Below are positions 9,784-21,345 of a stretch of DNA of 64,000 nt, one piece after another. Where the stretch lies: assembly GCF_000801105.2 (NCBI RefSeq), contig NC_079518.1, positions 27,164,772 through 27,228,771 on the forward strand. Direction: 5' to 3'. Position 1 is the stretch's first letter. Each line of letters opens with the position of its first letter. Both the position numbers and the translations under genes were made by a program. Source of the DNA: Raphanus sativus (taxonomy: Eukaryota > Streptophyta > Magnoliopsida > Brassicales > Brassicaceae). Below the pieces are notes generated by a model, which searched no databases, was not told the origin of the DNA, and worked only from the letters and a program-made list of their open reading frames with translations.

Positions 9784-12700
9784 ATGAGACTTCCTGAAGC
9801 CAATAAGGCTGGAGAGAATAAGGATGAATCCAAAGAAGCCACGTCCAGAATAATAAAAGGAGTGGCCGACATATACATTGCTTAAGAATCGAGATTTCGA
9901 CATTCTGATTTTATGTTTTGATTTGTTTGTCATTTACGATTTTTTTATATAATAAGAGTTGTTTTAGTTTTATATTATCATGTTTGACTTGCTTGATAAT
10001 TTCTTGATTGATAAATGACAAATGAAAATTTAAAAATGAGTATAGTAATTAAAATTATCCGACCAAAGGCATTGCCTAAAGGGGGCATGAATTATTCACC
10101 CAAATAAAAGACCCATTTAAGTTATAAAATTTTGAAAATGAATGGTTTCCACATTGAACCAATGGGCAAAGAAAATAAAAGTTCCTTCAAGATTATAAAT
10201 AAAAATAGCCCACGGCATAGAAATGGTCGAGACTGTACTCCCGACTGATCTAAACTATGCTAAAAGATCAGTATGATAAAGGCAAAAGGCCTAGGTAACC
10301 AGATAGGTTGACCACGAAAATTTATACACTTTATGGCATGACTGGACTAGCCATCTAGGTCTTTAAAATTGATGCAAAGATTGATATCGGAAAAAGGCAC
10401 AAAAGGTTATCCCATAGAATCTCACGTTGTGTAACATGTACACAAGGGAAACTCAATAGGCTATAATGTTCCAAGCATCTAAAAGATTTATAGCATGTTC
10501 ATGAGGGGAAGAAATGACACTTCCGTGGTCCATGAAAAACACTAAAAATCCGAGTGACATGGTCTATGACCATGATAGAACTTGGCCGAATTCTTTGTGA
10601 TACAAAGATCACTAGCTAATGCTTGGGAACACATGGATTTACATGTAATAAAAATATGCATCAAGCCATATAAAGTGAGCATAGATATTCCCATCTAAGA
10701 ATGATAAAGGGTCATGATCCAGACATAGACCATCCTAAGAGATTATGTTTAGACCACCACAACAATATGTGCCGTCTAGGATGAAACCTCATAAGAAGAT
10801 GAGATAAAATTGGGAATATATGTTGGATATGAGAATGTCTTCCTCCCACGATTTTATAAGAGACCTTGAGCCAAAATATGGGTGATCAGATTAAGGCCAG
10901 GTTTACGGATTACATGATGAATCCGACTATCCAACATCAGGGGGAGAAAGAAATAAGCTGGTACAAGTATAAAGAGAAATGGAATGGTATTAACCATCCT
11001 TGTCTTGGCAAGATCCTCGGACCAGAGAATATGATTTAAGACGTCCAAAGAAAGATCATACAAAGCTAGCTAAAATAATGCCAGACAGATTAGACCCGAA
11101 AAGAAAAAAAAAAGAATGACTAAGTCATACCAGCTTAAGCACCACGAAATTAATGTCCTATAAGAGACATAATCAAGTTGCTATAGAGTCTAAAGATAGA
11201 CCAATATGTTCCATAAGATAAGGAACCTCGGAAATGAAAAGAAAGGTGCATAGAAATGACATATCCGAGGTCATAAGGGAAACCAGACCAGACATTGAGA
11301 TAAGGCTGCGCAGCTAACATCTAAGGTACCAGACCATGTAGTTTGGGACGCCAAACTGCAAGGTAAATAAAGGTTCTTAGTAAGAATGAAATCTCTAATC
11401 GATTAGTTCATGTCTGGAACACAATGGAACACTATAAAAGAAGTGTCGACACATAAAAGATAAAGATGCATAAGGAAATAGCACTTGAGTTTAAAAGATA
11501 TAAGCGAGGATCAGAACCCACGAGAATACAAGAATGCATTCATAGACTAAAGGAAACCGTGGGGGTTCAAAGAAAGATTCAAAGAATCTATAAAAGAGAT
11601 GGGTGTATTGGCCATATATAGAAACACCATCTGATAAGATAAAACCAGTGAAAAATAGGTCATGTGTGGGAAAGGAAAAGAAATCGTGAGACATGGACTA
11701 AGGTGTTCATATTCCTATTTAAAGTATTCAAGGAATGGCTTGATTACACAAGGATACTCACAGAGACCAAAGGAACATATTATAAGGAGATATACTCCTA
11801 TGTGGTGGATGCTACTACAAATTCGAAAAGGTCTGGATATAAGTAAGAAAGAAATGTAGTAAGTAGCATATTGATCACTGGATAAAGAAATGATAAAAGT
11901 ATCAAAAAGATGAGAAAAGAAATTTTCATAGAATAGTTTTGTTCCTAAGCTATTCATGGACTGAAAACAAAGCAGCTGCAAGTGATATGAAAGACTAAGA
12001 AAATACTTAGTACAATCAGTCCATAGATCCTTATAGAGGATATTATAATTCCTTGTGTTTATGTTTATATCAAACCAACCTAAAGAGAGGTTCAATGGTT
12101 CAATGATTTCAATGATACAAGTTATCGATTGATTTTGGACAGAGTATGATGGGACTAGAAATCATAGCCATGTATGAGTTGAGATCAGCACGCCACAATT
12201 AGATGGTGTAATGTGAGATGGTCGCAGGAGAAGGCAAAGAGAACCATTAATTCTCATGCCAAAGACCATCCGGCTCCATACTTCCCAATCGTCCATAAGA
12301 ATAACCAAAAGTAGTGTGGTGAATTGGTTCAGGCAAATTATAAACCATTGCTGCACAATTAGCCAAATAAATCCGAGTGTATACTTGTGAATTGATTGAT
12401 GTATCATCATGAACCGACCAGATCGACCAGATCGACCAAGATCGACCAGCATATGTAATGCAGCTAATGGAAAGATCGACCAGCATATGGTAGTATCATA
12501 AAACGTGTGGTCAAGTACCAAATGAAGTATATGAGACTAATGAATGTCTATACATCAGTAAAGAAAGAAAGGAACCAATCATCATAAGAGTGGTCGAGGT
12601 TTATGGTCCGACCAAGTTCCACCAAAGTATAAGGTGGACCACTCCATATAATTGCAGTATCATATCCGGACCATATCTTTATATCAGGCTGCAATACCTT

Positions 12701-13299
12701 AGCCATATATGAGTATATTGGCGTGTGATGACAAGGTCTATGACTTAACATGTATGTTTTCGAAAACATAGCATTGTCTGTGACAAAATGAAAGAAGTCA
12801 TGAGACATCATCTAGAGATAGTGACCAGAAGAATGTCTGAGTCAATAATAAAATGAAAGTATCCACGGTATGGCAAAGCCATGAGACTAGAGGAACTGTG
12901 GGACATGAGAGGACCTGCAAAAAAGATTTAATCGCAGGATAGAGGTACATCCAAGTACTGGTCGAGTACTATCCGAGTACTGATTGAGCATCATCCATCC
13001 GACCAGAACATGGAGACATTGTCGAGTGGTCAGCATCAAAGGAGCACGTCTTGACCATGTCCAAATGAAGTTCCAGAAGGTCAGCGAAATTACAAAGTAT
13101 TACAAGAAGCTCATCGACCAGATAGGAATGCATCGTCCAAAGATCTTCAGTGATGCATTCATCAGAGGGAGTTCATGTGTTGTACTATTTTTCCTGTCCA
13201 TGGTTTCCCATTTTGCCACATTGGTTTTGGGGTTTTCCAGGAGAGGTTTTAATGAGGCAACATTAAGCATGCAACGAACCAGTACCGGATGTGTCGATC
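9784..13299 (+). pseudogene. Decayed pol region of the LTR element
   Basis: Stops occur in all frames. Two remnants fix its origin. An RT block is at 11740-11860 (GYSQRP... then TPMWWMLLQIRKGLDIS, equivalent to the Copia RT segment after QGFSQRP). A terminal RNase H tail is near 13090-13140. GACCGACCAGATCGACCAG-type short repeats occur at 12411-12485. I see no protease, integrase, or intact YVDD motif. Confidence 0.7.
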
Positions 13300-13494
13300 A
13301 AGGGGGAGTGTTATGTACCAGATTGTGATCGACATAACCGGACCGACCAGGACCGTACCGACCGCAGAAGATAATACTTATCGACTGTTGTACTTATCCA
13401 CTTAGGATAAACACGACCTGATGTATATATATATGTAAGATCCCTGGTCGAGATTAATAAGAAAAAACACGTTTCCCCACTTAGTTTCGTAACA
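13300..13494 (+). repeat. Polypurine tract and 3' LTR of the Copia-like element
   Basis: The tract AAGGGGGAG (13300-13308) directly precedes the 3' LTR (13309-13494), as required for plus-strand DNA priming. The LTR is identical by eye to the 5' LTR. Confidence 0.92.
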
Positions 13495-13616
13495 ATCTTT
13501 ATGTTTTATCAACGGGCCCAACCCTGATAGGAAGCTGTAGAAGCATGGGTTTTTAGCCCTCAAAATATATATAAAATTTTCGGCCATTTTATTGTTAGTA
13601 TTTTGTTAGTCCAGTG

Positions 13617-14618
13617 CTCTGTTTGAAAATACGCTAGGCGCTAGTCGGACGGCAACTTCGGACCTAGCGAGTTATCAAAAAATCGGGGATTAAGCGGGAT
13701 TTATGCTGGACCTAGTTTTTAAATATTTTTTTTATTTTATTTAATATTTAAAATTAAATTTATAATGTAAATATTCATTATAATGTGATAATTTATGTAT
13801 ACTGAAATTTTTATCAATAATTAACTTTAATAGTTATATGTAGGGCAATATTAATTTATGTATCTATACATTATATTGTGATAATTTCTTTATAGGAATT
13901 AGGTTTTGTACTTTTATTATATGTATATGCCGATATATCATTAATTATTGCAATGAGAAAATAAAGAATGTGATGTCTCCTAGTGGTTCAGATCATTTAA
14001 GTAACGCTGAGCAACCTCACTTCGACTCCCAACTGTGTATATTATTTATTTTCGCATTATAACTCTTAGAGCATTTTTATAAGCATATTTCAATGCATCT
14101 TAGAACATTATAATTAAAGGAAAAAATTGAATAAATGATGAGAGATGTATATTTTGGATTCTACACAAGAAGCATTTTGGCTAGGTTTTCCCATTTATCT
14201 TACTACTAATTATTATTAAACTTTACATCTTACATTATTTTATTATTTTTTTATACCTAAGATATATCCTTCCACTTATACCATTAAAGATGCTCTTAAA
14301 AGCCAAAGTCCCACATCCGTTAACATAAAGAAAAGAGAGTGAGATGTTACTCTATATATAAGTCTGCTACGTGCGTTGTAAATGTAAAGGTATTGGGCTT
14401 TCTATAAGCCCAAAAATACCAATATTAGTATAAATTTTGGGCTGCCTAATCGATTGGTGGGCCGATTAATCGGTTAATTGGGCCGATTAGTGTGATTTCG
14501 GACCGATTAATTTGTTCCCGATTTTTTGCCCGATTTGGGTGAAATCGTAGCGGATGGAGTACGAGTTGTGATTATCCGGGTGCCTTGGGCGGCTAGGTGC
14601 CCGCGTTTTTGAACAGAG
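13617..14618. mobile_element. hAT-like non-autonomous DNA transposon, 1.0 kb
   Basis: An 8-bp target duplication GTCCAGTG (13609-13616 and 14619-14626) flanks terminal inverted repeats: CTCTGTTTGAAAATACGC at the left and, on the minus strand from the right, CTCTGTTCAAAAACGCGG. An 8-bp TSD is diagnostic of hAT elements. The interior is AT-rich, contains GATTAATCGG-type repeats (14450-14520) and has no transposase. Near 13980 there is a weak tRNA-like pair of boxes, which I did not accept as a tRNA or SINE. Confidence 0.8.
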
Positions 14619-14626
14619 GTCCAGTG

Positions 14627-14843
14627 ATATTACTAGTGAAGTATGAACTAAGTACCCAAAGTTCATATGTCATTACCAGCCTTTTTTAAAATAAGTTCTC
14701 ATCATTAGAAAGTAAGGACCGCTACTGTCTATCAATAAAGCTCATTTGAGCAAATATACTCTTGTTTTGAGTTTGCCTACATTAATAACTGATTCTACGT
14801 TTGTTGATTATTTTTAATTCACTTTTTTTTTAATTTAGGTCTC
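14627..14843. other. Remnant of copy 2 of the local duplication, split by transposons
   Basis: 14730-14840 matches copy 1 near 6460-6565 (AAGCTCATT, TTTTGTTTTGAG, TTGCCTACAT, TTGATTATTTTT, ATTCACTTT). It ends where the large Mutator-like element begins. Confidence 0.7.
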
Positions 14844-15380
14844 GATTGGTACAATTGATAAAAAATCAGTAGCAATATGTTGTATAAACAGTATGCTGTA
14901 AAAGTTATAGAGAAATTGCAGTCGATATACAAAGTTAACCGCGTATTTTGTGAGGATGGAATTTGCCTTTTTACGCTGACGTGTTTTTACATAATGGCAC
15001 CACTACCCCTATCATCCTATATCGAAGTCTATTTTTTTTTCTTATTACTACGGTTTCCAATTCCTTTCGTTAACTTGCGAAGAGAGAGAAACCATTGTTC
15101 ATTCTTGCAAGCAAGAGACAGGAGTCTCGAAAACATCAACGCTCTCTCTCTCTCTTTATTTCGAACCCTTCGTTTTCTCCGAAGAACCGTCTAAATCTAA
15201 CCTTTTCAATCTCTTTGTTTCCTTCGTTAAATCCATTGCCATCGAAGCTTCTTTCCAACTGTTTTTTCGTAAAATCCAGACGATACGGCAGTGTAATCCC
15301 TAGAATCTAGTGTTCAAGTATTCAAAATCACCGGATTCACTGGTAACTCCGGTCACACCGATTGCTTACTTGTTTGATTC

Positions 15381-15482
15381 GTAAGCGACTTTCCCCATGC
15401 TCTATCGTCATTCTATTCGATTTTTAGTTTTCCCCACTCATATTTTTTGATCTTATATCTATATTGTCATACGACGTTGCAG
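15381..15482 (+). other. Probable 5'UTR intron of the DUF1985/Ulp1 gene
   Basis: GTAAGCG donor at 15381 and TTGCAG acceptor ending at 15482, four bases upstream of the ATG at 15487. A CT-rich leader (15140-15160) lies upstream, a usual 5'UTR composition in plants. Confidence 0.6.
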
Positions 15483-15486
15483 AATT

Positions 15487-18400
15487 ATGGCGTTACAGCC
15501 GCGAATGTTCAGAGCCGGTGAGAACCAGTTGGGGTGAGGGTAACTCCATACCACAAACCTGGAGGTCTCAGGCTCATTTTAGACACTCTCGATGAATCCG
15601 AATTAAATATGATAAAGAGTTCTTCATTTGGGAAGTTCATAGAGCTAGCAGATCAGTCACCATACTCCGGCAGAGTAGGTAGTTACATGTTGTCTAGGCA
15701 GCTTAAAGTCCGCAAGAAGTACGAGACGTGGTTTGTATTCGCGGAGAGCCCTATTAGATTCTCGCTAAGAGAATTTGCTATCGTCACAGGACTGCCATGC
15801 GGTAAATACCCGAGCCCTCCACCGAAAGATATGGAAAAACTCATAAACGAGCAGCCTTACTACAATTCACTCTTCGGAATGCTCAAAGAAGTCAGTGTAT
15901 CTTCAGTTATCAAGATGCTCAAACGCAAGACCCTGGCCACATCGGAGACCAGGATAAAGTACGCTCTACTCGCTATTCTTGCATCTGTGATCCTGCCAAC
16001 CACTCACACAGCCAAAATATCCGTAGAGCATGCAGAGAGGATTAGGAACCTTGATGAGTTTTTCGCGTACCCGTGGGGTCGTCTATCCTTCGAGATGCTT
16101 ATCAGCAGCATTAAAGAGAAAGACGAGCTAACCTTGACACAGAGCACAATCGCCCTCCCAGGTTATGTGCAGGCGATCCAGATGGTTATGATGAAAGCAG
16201 TCCCTGCCCTTACAGAAGTGGTTCGTCAAGACTCAGATGAAAAAGAAGATTTCCAACACACACCACCTAGGAACAGTATCAAGCCAGCTCACGCACGGAC
16301 TTTGGACACCGCGAAGGATGTGAGTTGATCGTAGTCGTACTTCCCTTTTTAAGTTGCCGGATAAGTTTATAGGTAGACAGTCATTTTTTCGCAATCGTAT
16401 ACATGCCCTGGATTAGCAACCGCATAAGCATTTAGGTAGCTGGCTAAGATAAACATATAACTATTGTAGCTTGTATCCATGTTGCCGGACACTACACTCG
16501 TTAGATTGTCATCTGTAGAAATAGCCGTCAGTCATTTCCTCCTTGGACGCCACACCCAATTCATAAACCGGCACATATGTCTTAGACGTGGCTTTGTATT
16601 TTGTATTAGTAACCGTTTAATAAATTAGTTAGCTCGTTAAGACTACCAACTTATACAGATAACCGGCTAATCTAGACCATGTTTCACACTTTTTTTAAAA
16701 AAATGCTCAGGTTTCTGTGTCTCAAATCATTCCGGACGATCTAGGACTCGAGGTTGACGAAGCAGAACTTTGTTTCTTTGAAGACGAAGAAGATGGAAGG
16801 GTAGATAAGCTGGTCAGTTTAATCAATGAAGGCAGTGGTTTCAGGAACGAAAACTTTGAAGATGGAGCTTCGAAAGAAGACTTAGCGCGCAGGCGTGCAG
16901 CTGCAGAGGCCGCAGCTTCAGCAAAGAAGGAAAAAAAGAAAGATTGTCAGTGAAACAACCAGCAATGCCCGCGACGCCCCCGCAAGTGCTGTCGCATTCG
17001 ACCATGACAAGTTTAAAGCCGATATCATCAGGTTGGAAGCCAAGGTGGATGGCCTACGCGATTCTTTCGACCAGACGCAAGATCTCTTGAAGAAACATAT
17101 GTTGGAGAGCTCCGAGCAGTTCATTGTTGTGCAGCGTTGCTACCAAAAGATTCTCGACGCAATAGCCCCACCACCGAACAATACAAACCACACATCATCC
17201 GATGGCAACCACCCAAACACGTCCATGGGGACCTGTCTTCATTGCACACCAGCAGACACGCAGACCCGCCTTCATAGCACACCAGTAGACACGCAGACCC
17301 GCCTTCATAGGACACACGCAGACCCGTCTGATCTTATCAACTCTGTCGTAGCCAATGTCCAAGAGTCATACGGGGAGGACAACACCAAGGTACTACCCGC
17401 TACGCCTACTAAATCCTATCCTTTTTTATGCGTAAACTCATTACAGTCCTCTGAGCCACGCTCGTTCAGACGCAGGATGATTATGGGGAGCATGTCCGTA
17501 GTGTCAACGAAGTCCTCAACAACTCCCACCCACAAATGACCCATGTCACCACCAATAATGAAGATGATGACGGCACAAAAACCCCATCTGAAGAAGTCTC
17601 TCAGGTAAGCGGGAAACAGTAAATGCACTGATCATATAAAAACCGGCTAATCAAAACGATAGACGAACTTCCTGCCAAATATCCGTCTACTTACCCAAAA
17701 AGATAGCCGGTAAACATGTCAATTTCTTTTTTTTTTATGGTCACACAAAAACTTTTGTTCAATCAGGATGCCCATGTGGAGGTTGCCGTCAACTGCAATG
17801 AAGACCACACCCAGGACACCCCAGATGAAGAAGATGAGGACGCCTCTTGCCCGATGGAAGAAGACCCGATAGTAAGTTTAGACACACTATCTGATAAATA
17901 CACGTATAACATATAGTTTTTGTCGCTTAATAGCACGTGTTGTCAACGCATGGAACAGCAAATCAATCTTCAAACCAGGACGCTCAGGTGGAGGAGGTCG
18001 CTAACTGCAACGAGGCACTCAAGAACAAGACCCCAGCCGAACAAGATGAGGGCGGCTCTACCTCGATGGAAGAAGACCCGCCAGTAAGCTAGCTACATTT
18101 TGTTCTAAATATCCGTTCCACATACACTTTTTATTGTTATAATTCAACCACACTTCTCTGACCACGTGTTTGTTACAGCAGGCAGCAACTAATCAATCTA
18201 CAAATCCGGACTATCATGTAGAGGACGTCGTTACCGGCGACGAAGACCTCGATGACAACGCCACCACTGAACAAGGCGCCAACGAGTCTACCGAGATAGA
18301 AGGAGAACCCCAAGTAAGCGATACATAGTTTCTGCTAGGGAATAGCCGCCTAACAAACTAGTTGTCCGCCATTTTACAATGTTAGCCAGATACTGTACAA

Positions 18401-19681
18401 TGCTTTGTTTGTGTGTTATTGCAGCCATCCTTTTCCCTCGGATTGACTCAAGAAGACCAGGGAGATGAAGACCAAACCAGCCAGCCTGCTGATGCAAATA
18501 CCGAGAACCACACAGACGTGCTCGGAGAACTCCCGGTCATCAATCCAGACACCCAGACGGATGTACCGATCCTCATCAGGAAAAGCAGTCGTGTAAAGAC
18601 AGCGTCGAAGCTACTGACTGGTGTATACCAGTGCGACAAGCTAACACTAAATCTCAGCAGGCAGCCAGGCACCAATGTTTTCAACCACGATGACAACATA
18701 GACTACCCTTCGAAGTTTAGCAAGCTCGTTGATTCTCTGAAGACTAACCAGTAAGCATACCCAAACCCTTTGAATTTTTAAACTGAGATCGCATTAATAG
18801 CCGGGAAACTCCTCAGATTTCCGGCCACCCGGTGATCTTTTAAGATTTTTATAGGGGGTTACGTAGTAGTTCGATGTAACTGAAGCTTATATATATGTTC
18901 TCCTACCACAGGTCGATTACAGTGAGCGCCCCCCCCAATACCCGCAAAAGACCTGCTTAACATTCACTGGAGGCACATGCCCGTCTCAGCGAAGGTATAT
19001 TTGGCACACTACCAATTCTGAGTTGTACAACAAACCATCTTAAGATATCTCATATCTCTGTTTGCAGATGTTCGATGCACTGATGCATTACGTTCGGACT
19101 GCAACAAAACCACAGTCACCGTCGCAACTAACCCATCTGTTTCTAGACACCAAGTTTGTCTCCATCCTATCCAAGAACTATACAAGATTTCTAAAGTCGT
19201 CATCGAAGGGAGATTTTGCGTTCACTCCAAATCTGATGGAAATATTAGGCAACGTTGCTCCACCAGTAGCTGAGGTAGAGCGCATATACTTCCCGTTTAA
19301 TCTTGATCATACACACTGGGTCGGGGTATGCGTCGATTGCACGTCTTGGAAGCTCATTGTTCTCGACTGCAACACCCCGCGCAGAAGCGACCCCCTGATG
19401 GCAAAAGAGATGAAACCAACCTCGCAGATGTTCCCCTATCTCCTGAGGCAGGCTGGTCGAATTCTGAATTTCGAAGGAGTCAAACCATTGGTGGTTGAAA
19501 GGCCTAGAACAGTTCCTCAAAACCCAATAGCGTAGACTCTGGTATCACAGCAGCTTTGCTCATGCACGGGCACGCTTTCGGTGGGCTAGAGGCATGCAAA
19601 TATCTGAACGCAGATGTTATGGGGCGAGAGGCGCAAAGGCTTGCTGTCATGATCTATGAGGAAAACGCTGGTCCGATATGA
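15487..19681 (+). pseudogene. DUF1985 and Ulp1-like (C48) protein gene of the MULE, VANC-like, frameshifted
   Basis: Nine exons were read with GT-AG sites: 15487-16319, 16711-17389, 17476-17604, 17767-17871, 17979-18083, 18179-18313, 18425-18750, 18912-18994 and 19068-19681. Exon 1 is a DUF1985 domain (YHKPGGLRLILD, FGKFIELADQ, SGRVGSYMLSRQLKV, FSLREFAIVTGLPCG). The middle is acidic and low-complexity, with three homologous exons. The end is an Ulp1-like fold with histidine in DHTHWVGV, aspartate in LIVLDCN and glutamine in VPQNP; the nucleophile position reads DSG instead of DCG. Frameshifts lie near 15533, in an A-run near 16930, near 18930-18950 beside a C8 run, and near 19533. DUF1985 proteins include the VANC anti-silencing factors of VANDAL elements (known family fact); a VANC-like role here is inference. 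Two of the breaks sit in homopolymers and could be sequencing errors. Confidence 0.85.
17767..18313 (+). repeat. Three tandemly duplicated exons inside the DUF1985/Ulp1 gene
   Basis: Exons at 17767-17871, 17979-18083 and 18179-18313 encode the same 35-residue acidic module: DAHVEVAVNCNED...PMEEDPI, DAQVEEVANCNEA...SMEEDPP and DYHVEDVVTGDED...EIEGEPQ. The first two are exactly 105 bp. All are phase 0 at both ends and each is followed by GTAAG, so adding or skipping one keeps the frame. The units repeat at 212 and about 230 bp. Confidence 0.8.
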
Positions 19682-20239
19682 GTAGCCGGTCCTCACACCT
19701 TGTTATCCATCTACCTATATCTATCAACTCATCTTGTCTTTTAATGTCTTAAAACTTTTGTAACCTCTCCGATACATTTCATTTAGCCATCGTGCTAATG
19801 GAGATGACGATACCATTAGTGGTGTCTTACGTTTCGTTTTATGCTTTGTTGGTTGTCATTTCATTTTCTTTACTCATTCAGATCCCAAAACAACTTAAAA
19901 TATCTTCGATGATAATATTGACCCTTTTATATAAGGCTCATAGTAACCCAAACCTCTACACGTATCTTTTACCTTTACAATCACTTGTTTTATCTACAGT
20001 CTACATCATATTAGCCGGTTACCACCAGCAAACCCAATAGGTTAGCCGGTCGTATTTTTTTTTTCTTACCTTATTTGGTTTTGTTTTCTAAACCGAACAT
20101 ATGCGATTTTCGGTTCTTTGGTCCAGTTTTTAATGTGCTAATCGATTATCGGTTTTTTGGCTATAAAGTCAAAGTTAGATAGAGTCCTCGTTTTTATCGA
20201 TTCACCAACACCATCTTCCAGATCTACCTCGTCGCAGCC
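19682..20239. other. Spacer between two MULE genes, with TARCCGG motifs
   Basis: No gene accepted. Motif copies occur at 19683, 20012 (perfect TAGCCGGTTA) and 20043. A hydrophobic open frame at 19792-20040 has no recognisable domain and is probably chance. Confidence 0.5.
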
Positions 20240-20720
20240 ATGGAAGACACAGGTTCTTCATCATCTACGGCCCGCCGTAAAAATCACAAGAAATCATGTC
20301 ACTGTGGTATCAAGTCTTCTATCAAGAAGTCATGGACCGATAAAAACCCGGGCATATTGTTTTTTGGATGTGATCGTTACCAGGTTGGTTTTTTGTTATG
20401 TTGGGTTAGTTATAACTATCCTCTCACCCCTCTCTGCAAATCCCCACGTGCTAGTGTGTTTTGTCATTTGTTTACGCCAGGATAACGGATGCAATTTCTT
20501 CGAATGGTACGATGAAGGTGAAGTCACGGGGTGGCCAAGGAGGTCTCTCCTCGAGGCACGTGATGAGCTCAGACAGAAGGACAGGGAGATTAGACGGCTA
20601 ACGGACCAAGTAGCATCGCTTGAAGGTGAGCTCAATCAGCGCCCACCCCAAGATGCACAGCCAAAAGCCCCTTATCTCAGCTGGAAGCACTTCATTTTCA
20701 GATGTCTTCGTCCGAATTAG
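20240..20720 (+). CDS. GRF-type zinc-finger protein of the MULE, two exons
   Basis: Exons 20240-20383 and 20481-20720 join in phase 0 (TAC CAG | GAT AAC; donor GTTGGT, acceptor CGCCAG) and give 127 residues. The first half is a GRF zinc finger: CHCG, then W-T-D-KNPG, FFGCDRY and, across the splice, GCNFFEWYDEG. The second half is a short coiled coil (LLEARDELRQKDREIRRLTD and the following heptads). GRF fingers bind nucleic acid or act as protein adaptors. Small GRF-plus-coiled-coil proteins are common in Brassicaceae and often travel with MULEs and retroelements. The usual C-terminal hydrophobic segment is weak here. The gene lies between the DUF1985/Ulp1 gene and the transposase, in a spacer rich in the TARCCGG motif. 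The frame is intact; its role in the element is unknown. Confidence 0.82.
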
Positions 20721-20824
20721 TATAAGTTCTCAGCAAGGCAAACCCCTGAATATTTTTCTGGGTGTGTATTTACCCTTATCGATGTTAACAATGTACGCAG
20801 CAAGCTATAATTGTTGTGTGTAAA

Positions 20825-21345
20825 ATAAGTTAGCCAGTTTCTCATTTTCGCAAACTTCTGTATGCAATTATCTTCGTCATCGTAAGTTGGTAGCCAGCTA
20901 TTTTCAAAATCTACCTTTGCTAAAGCTTCGTATTTGTTTGTTTGCCGGATTTTCCTATAATAGTTGGTCCCAATATAATAAAATGGTATTACCGGCTAGC
21001 GAACCGAAATGTTAGCCAGTTATTTTTTTAGCAATCTTCTTTTATGCAATTAACTTATGTATACAAAGTAGCCAGCTATTTTAAAATCTACTTTTATAAT
21101 ATCTTTTGCATTTTTCGGTAGCCGGCTATTTTTTGATTACAGATGTTTTCAATGTAACAAACCGATATAACCGGCTACAACACCAATAGGTGCTAATCAC
21201 CAACTCCAGTATCTGGCTAACCGTACTTCCAAGTAGTTAGCCATACTTTAAAATAACCGGCTACAACACCAGTAGGTGCTAATCACCAACTCTAGTGTCT
21301 GCTTAGCCGTACTTCCAATTAGTTAGCCATACTTTAAAATAGCCT
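20825..21345. repeat. Densest cluster of the TARCCGGYTA motif, with an 86-bp tandem repeat
   Basis: Between the GRF and transposase genes the motif recurs about every 50 bp: 20829, 20889, 20990, 21014, 21069, 21119 (perfect palindrome TAGCCGGCTA), 21168 and 21254. From 21168 to 21339 an 86-bp unit is repeated twice (21168-21253, 21254-21339); each copy has TAACCGGCTACAACACC, GGTGCTAATCACCAACTC and GTTAGCCATAC. The segment separates the 3' ends of two convergent genes, so it is not a simple promoter. Confidence 0.8.

Larger units (their letters stand above)
7403..13494 (+). mobile_element. Non-autonomous Copia-like LTR retrotransposon (gag plus decayed pol)
   Basis: Two 186-bp LTRs (7403-7588 and 13309-13494), both starting TGTTATGTACC and ending TTTCGTAACA, flank a 5.7-kb interior. 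The 5-bp target duplication is ATCTT (7398-7402, 13495-13499). The empty site is preserved in copy 1 of the local duplication near 6450. By eye the LTRs are identical, so insertion is recent. The interior has a gag-like ORF (9234-9782), but pol exists only as scattered remnants in the right order: an RT piece near 11740-11860 (GYSQRP) and a C-terminal RNase H tail near 13090-13140 (KKLIDQIGMHR). It must have moved with proteins supplied by a relative. Confidence 0.92.

Noticed and set aside
13975..14040. tRNA-like A and B boxes (TAGTGGTTCA ... CTTCGACTCC)
   Set aside because: No cloverleaf could be drawn, and neither a poly(A) tail nor a TSD is present for a SINE; it lies inside the hAT-like element.
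19792..20040. Hydrophobic 82-residue open frame between two MULE genes
   Set aside because: No domain, AT-rich composition and motif copies inside it; most likely chance.
20825..21345. Regular short repeats as a possible CRISPR-like array
   Set aside because: Plant nuclear DNA; repeat spacing is irregular and the sites also occur in introns of both element genes.
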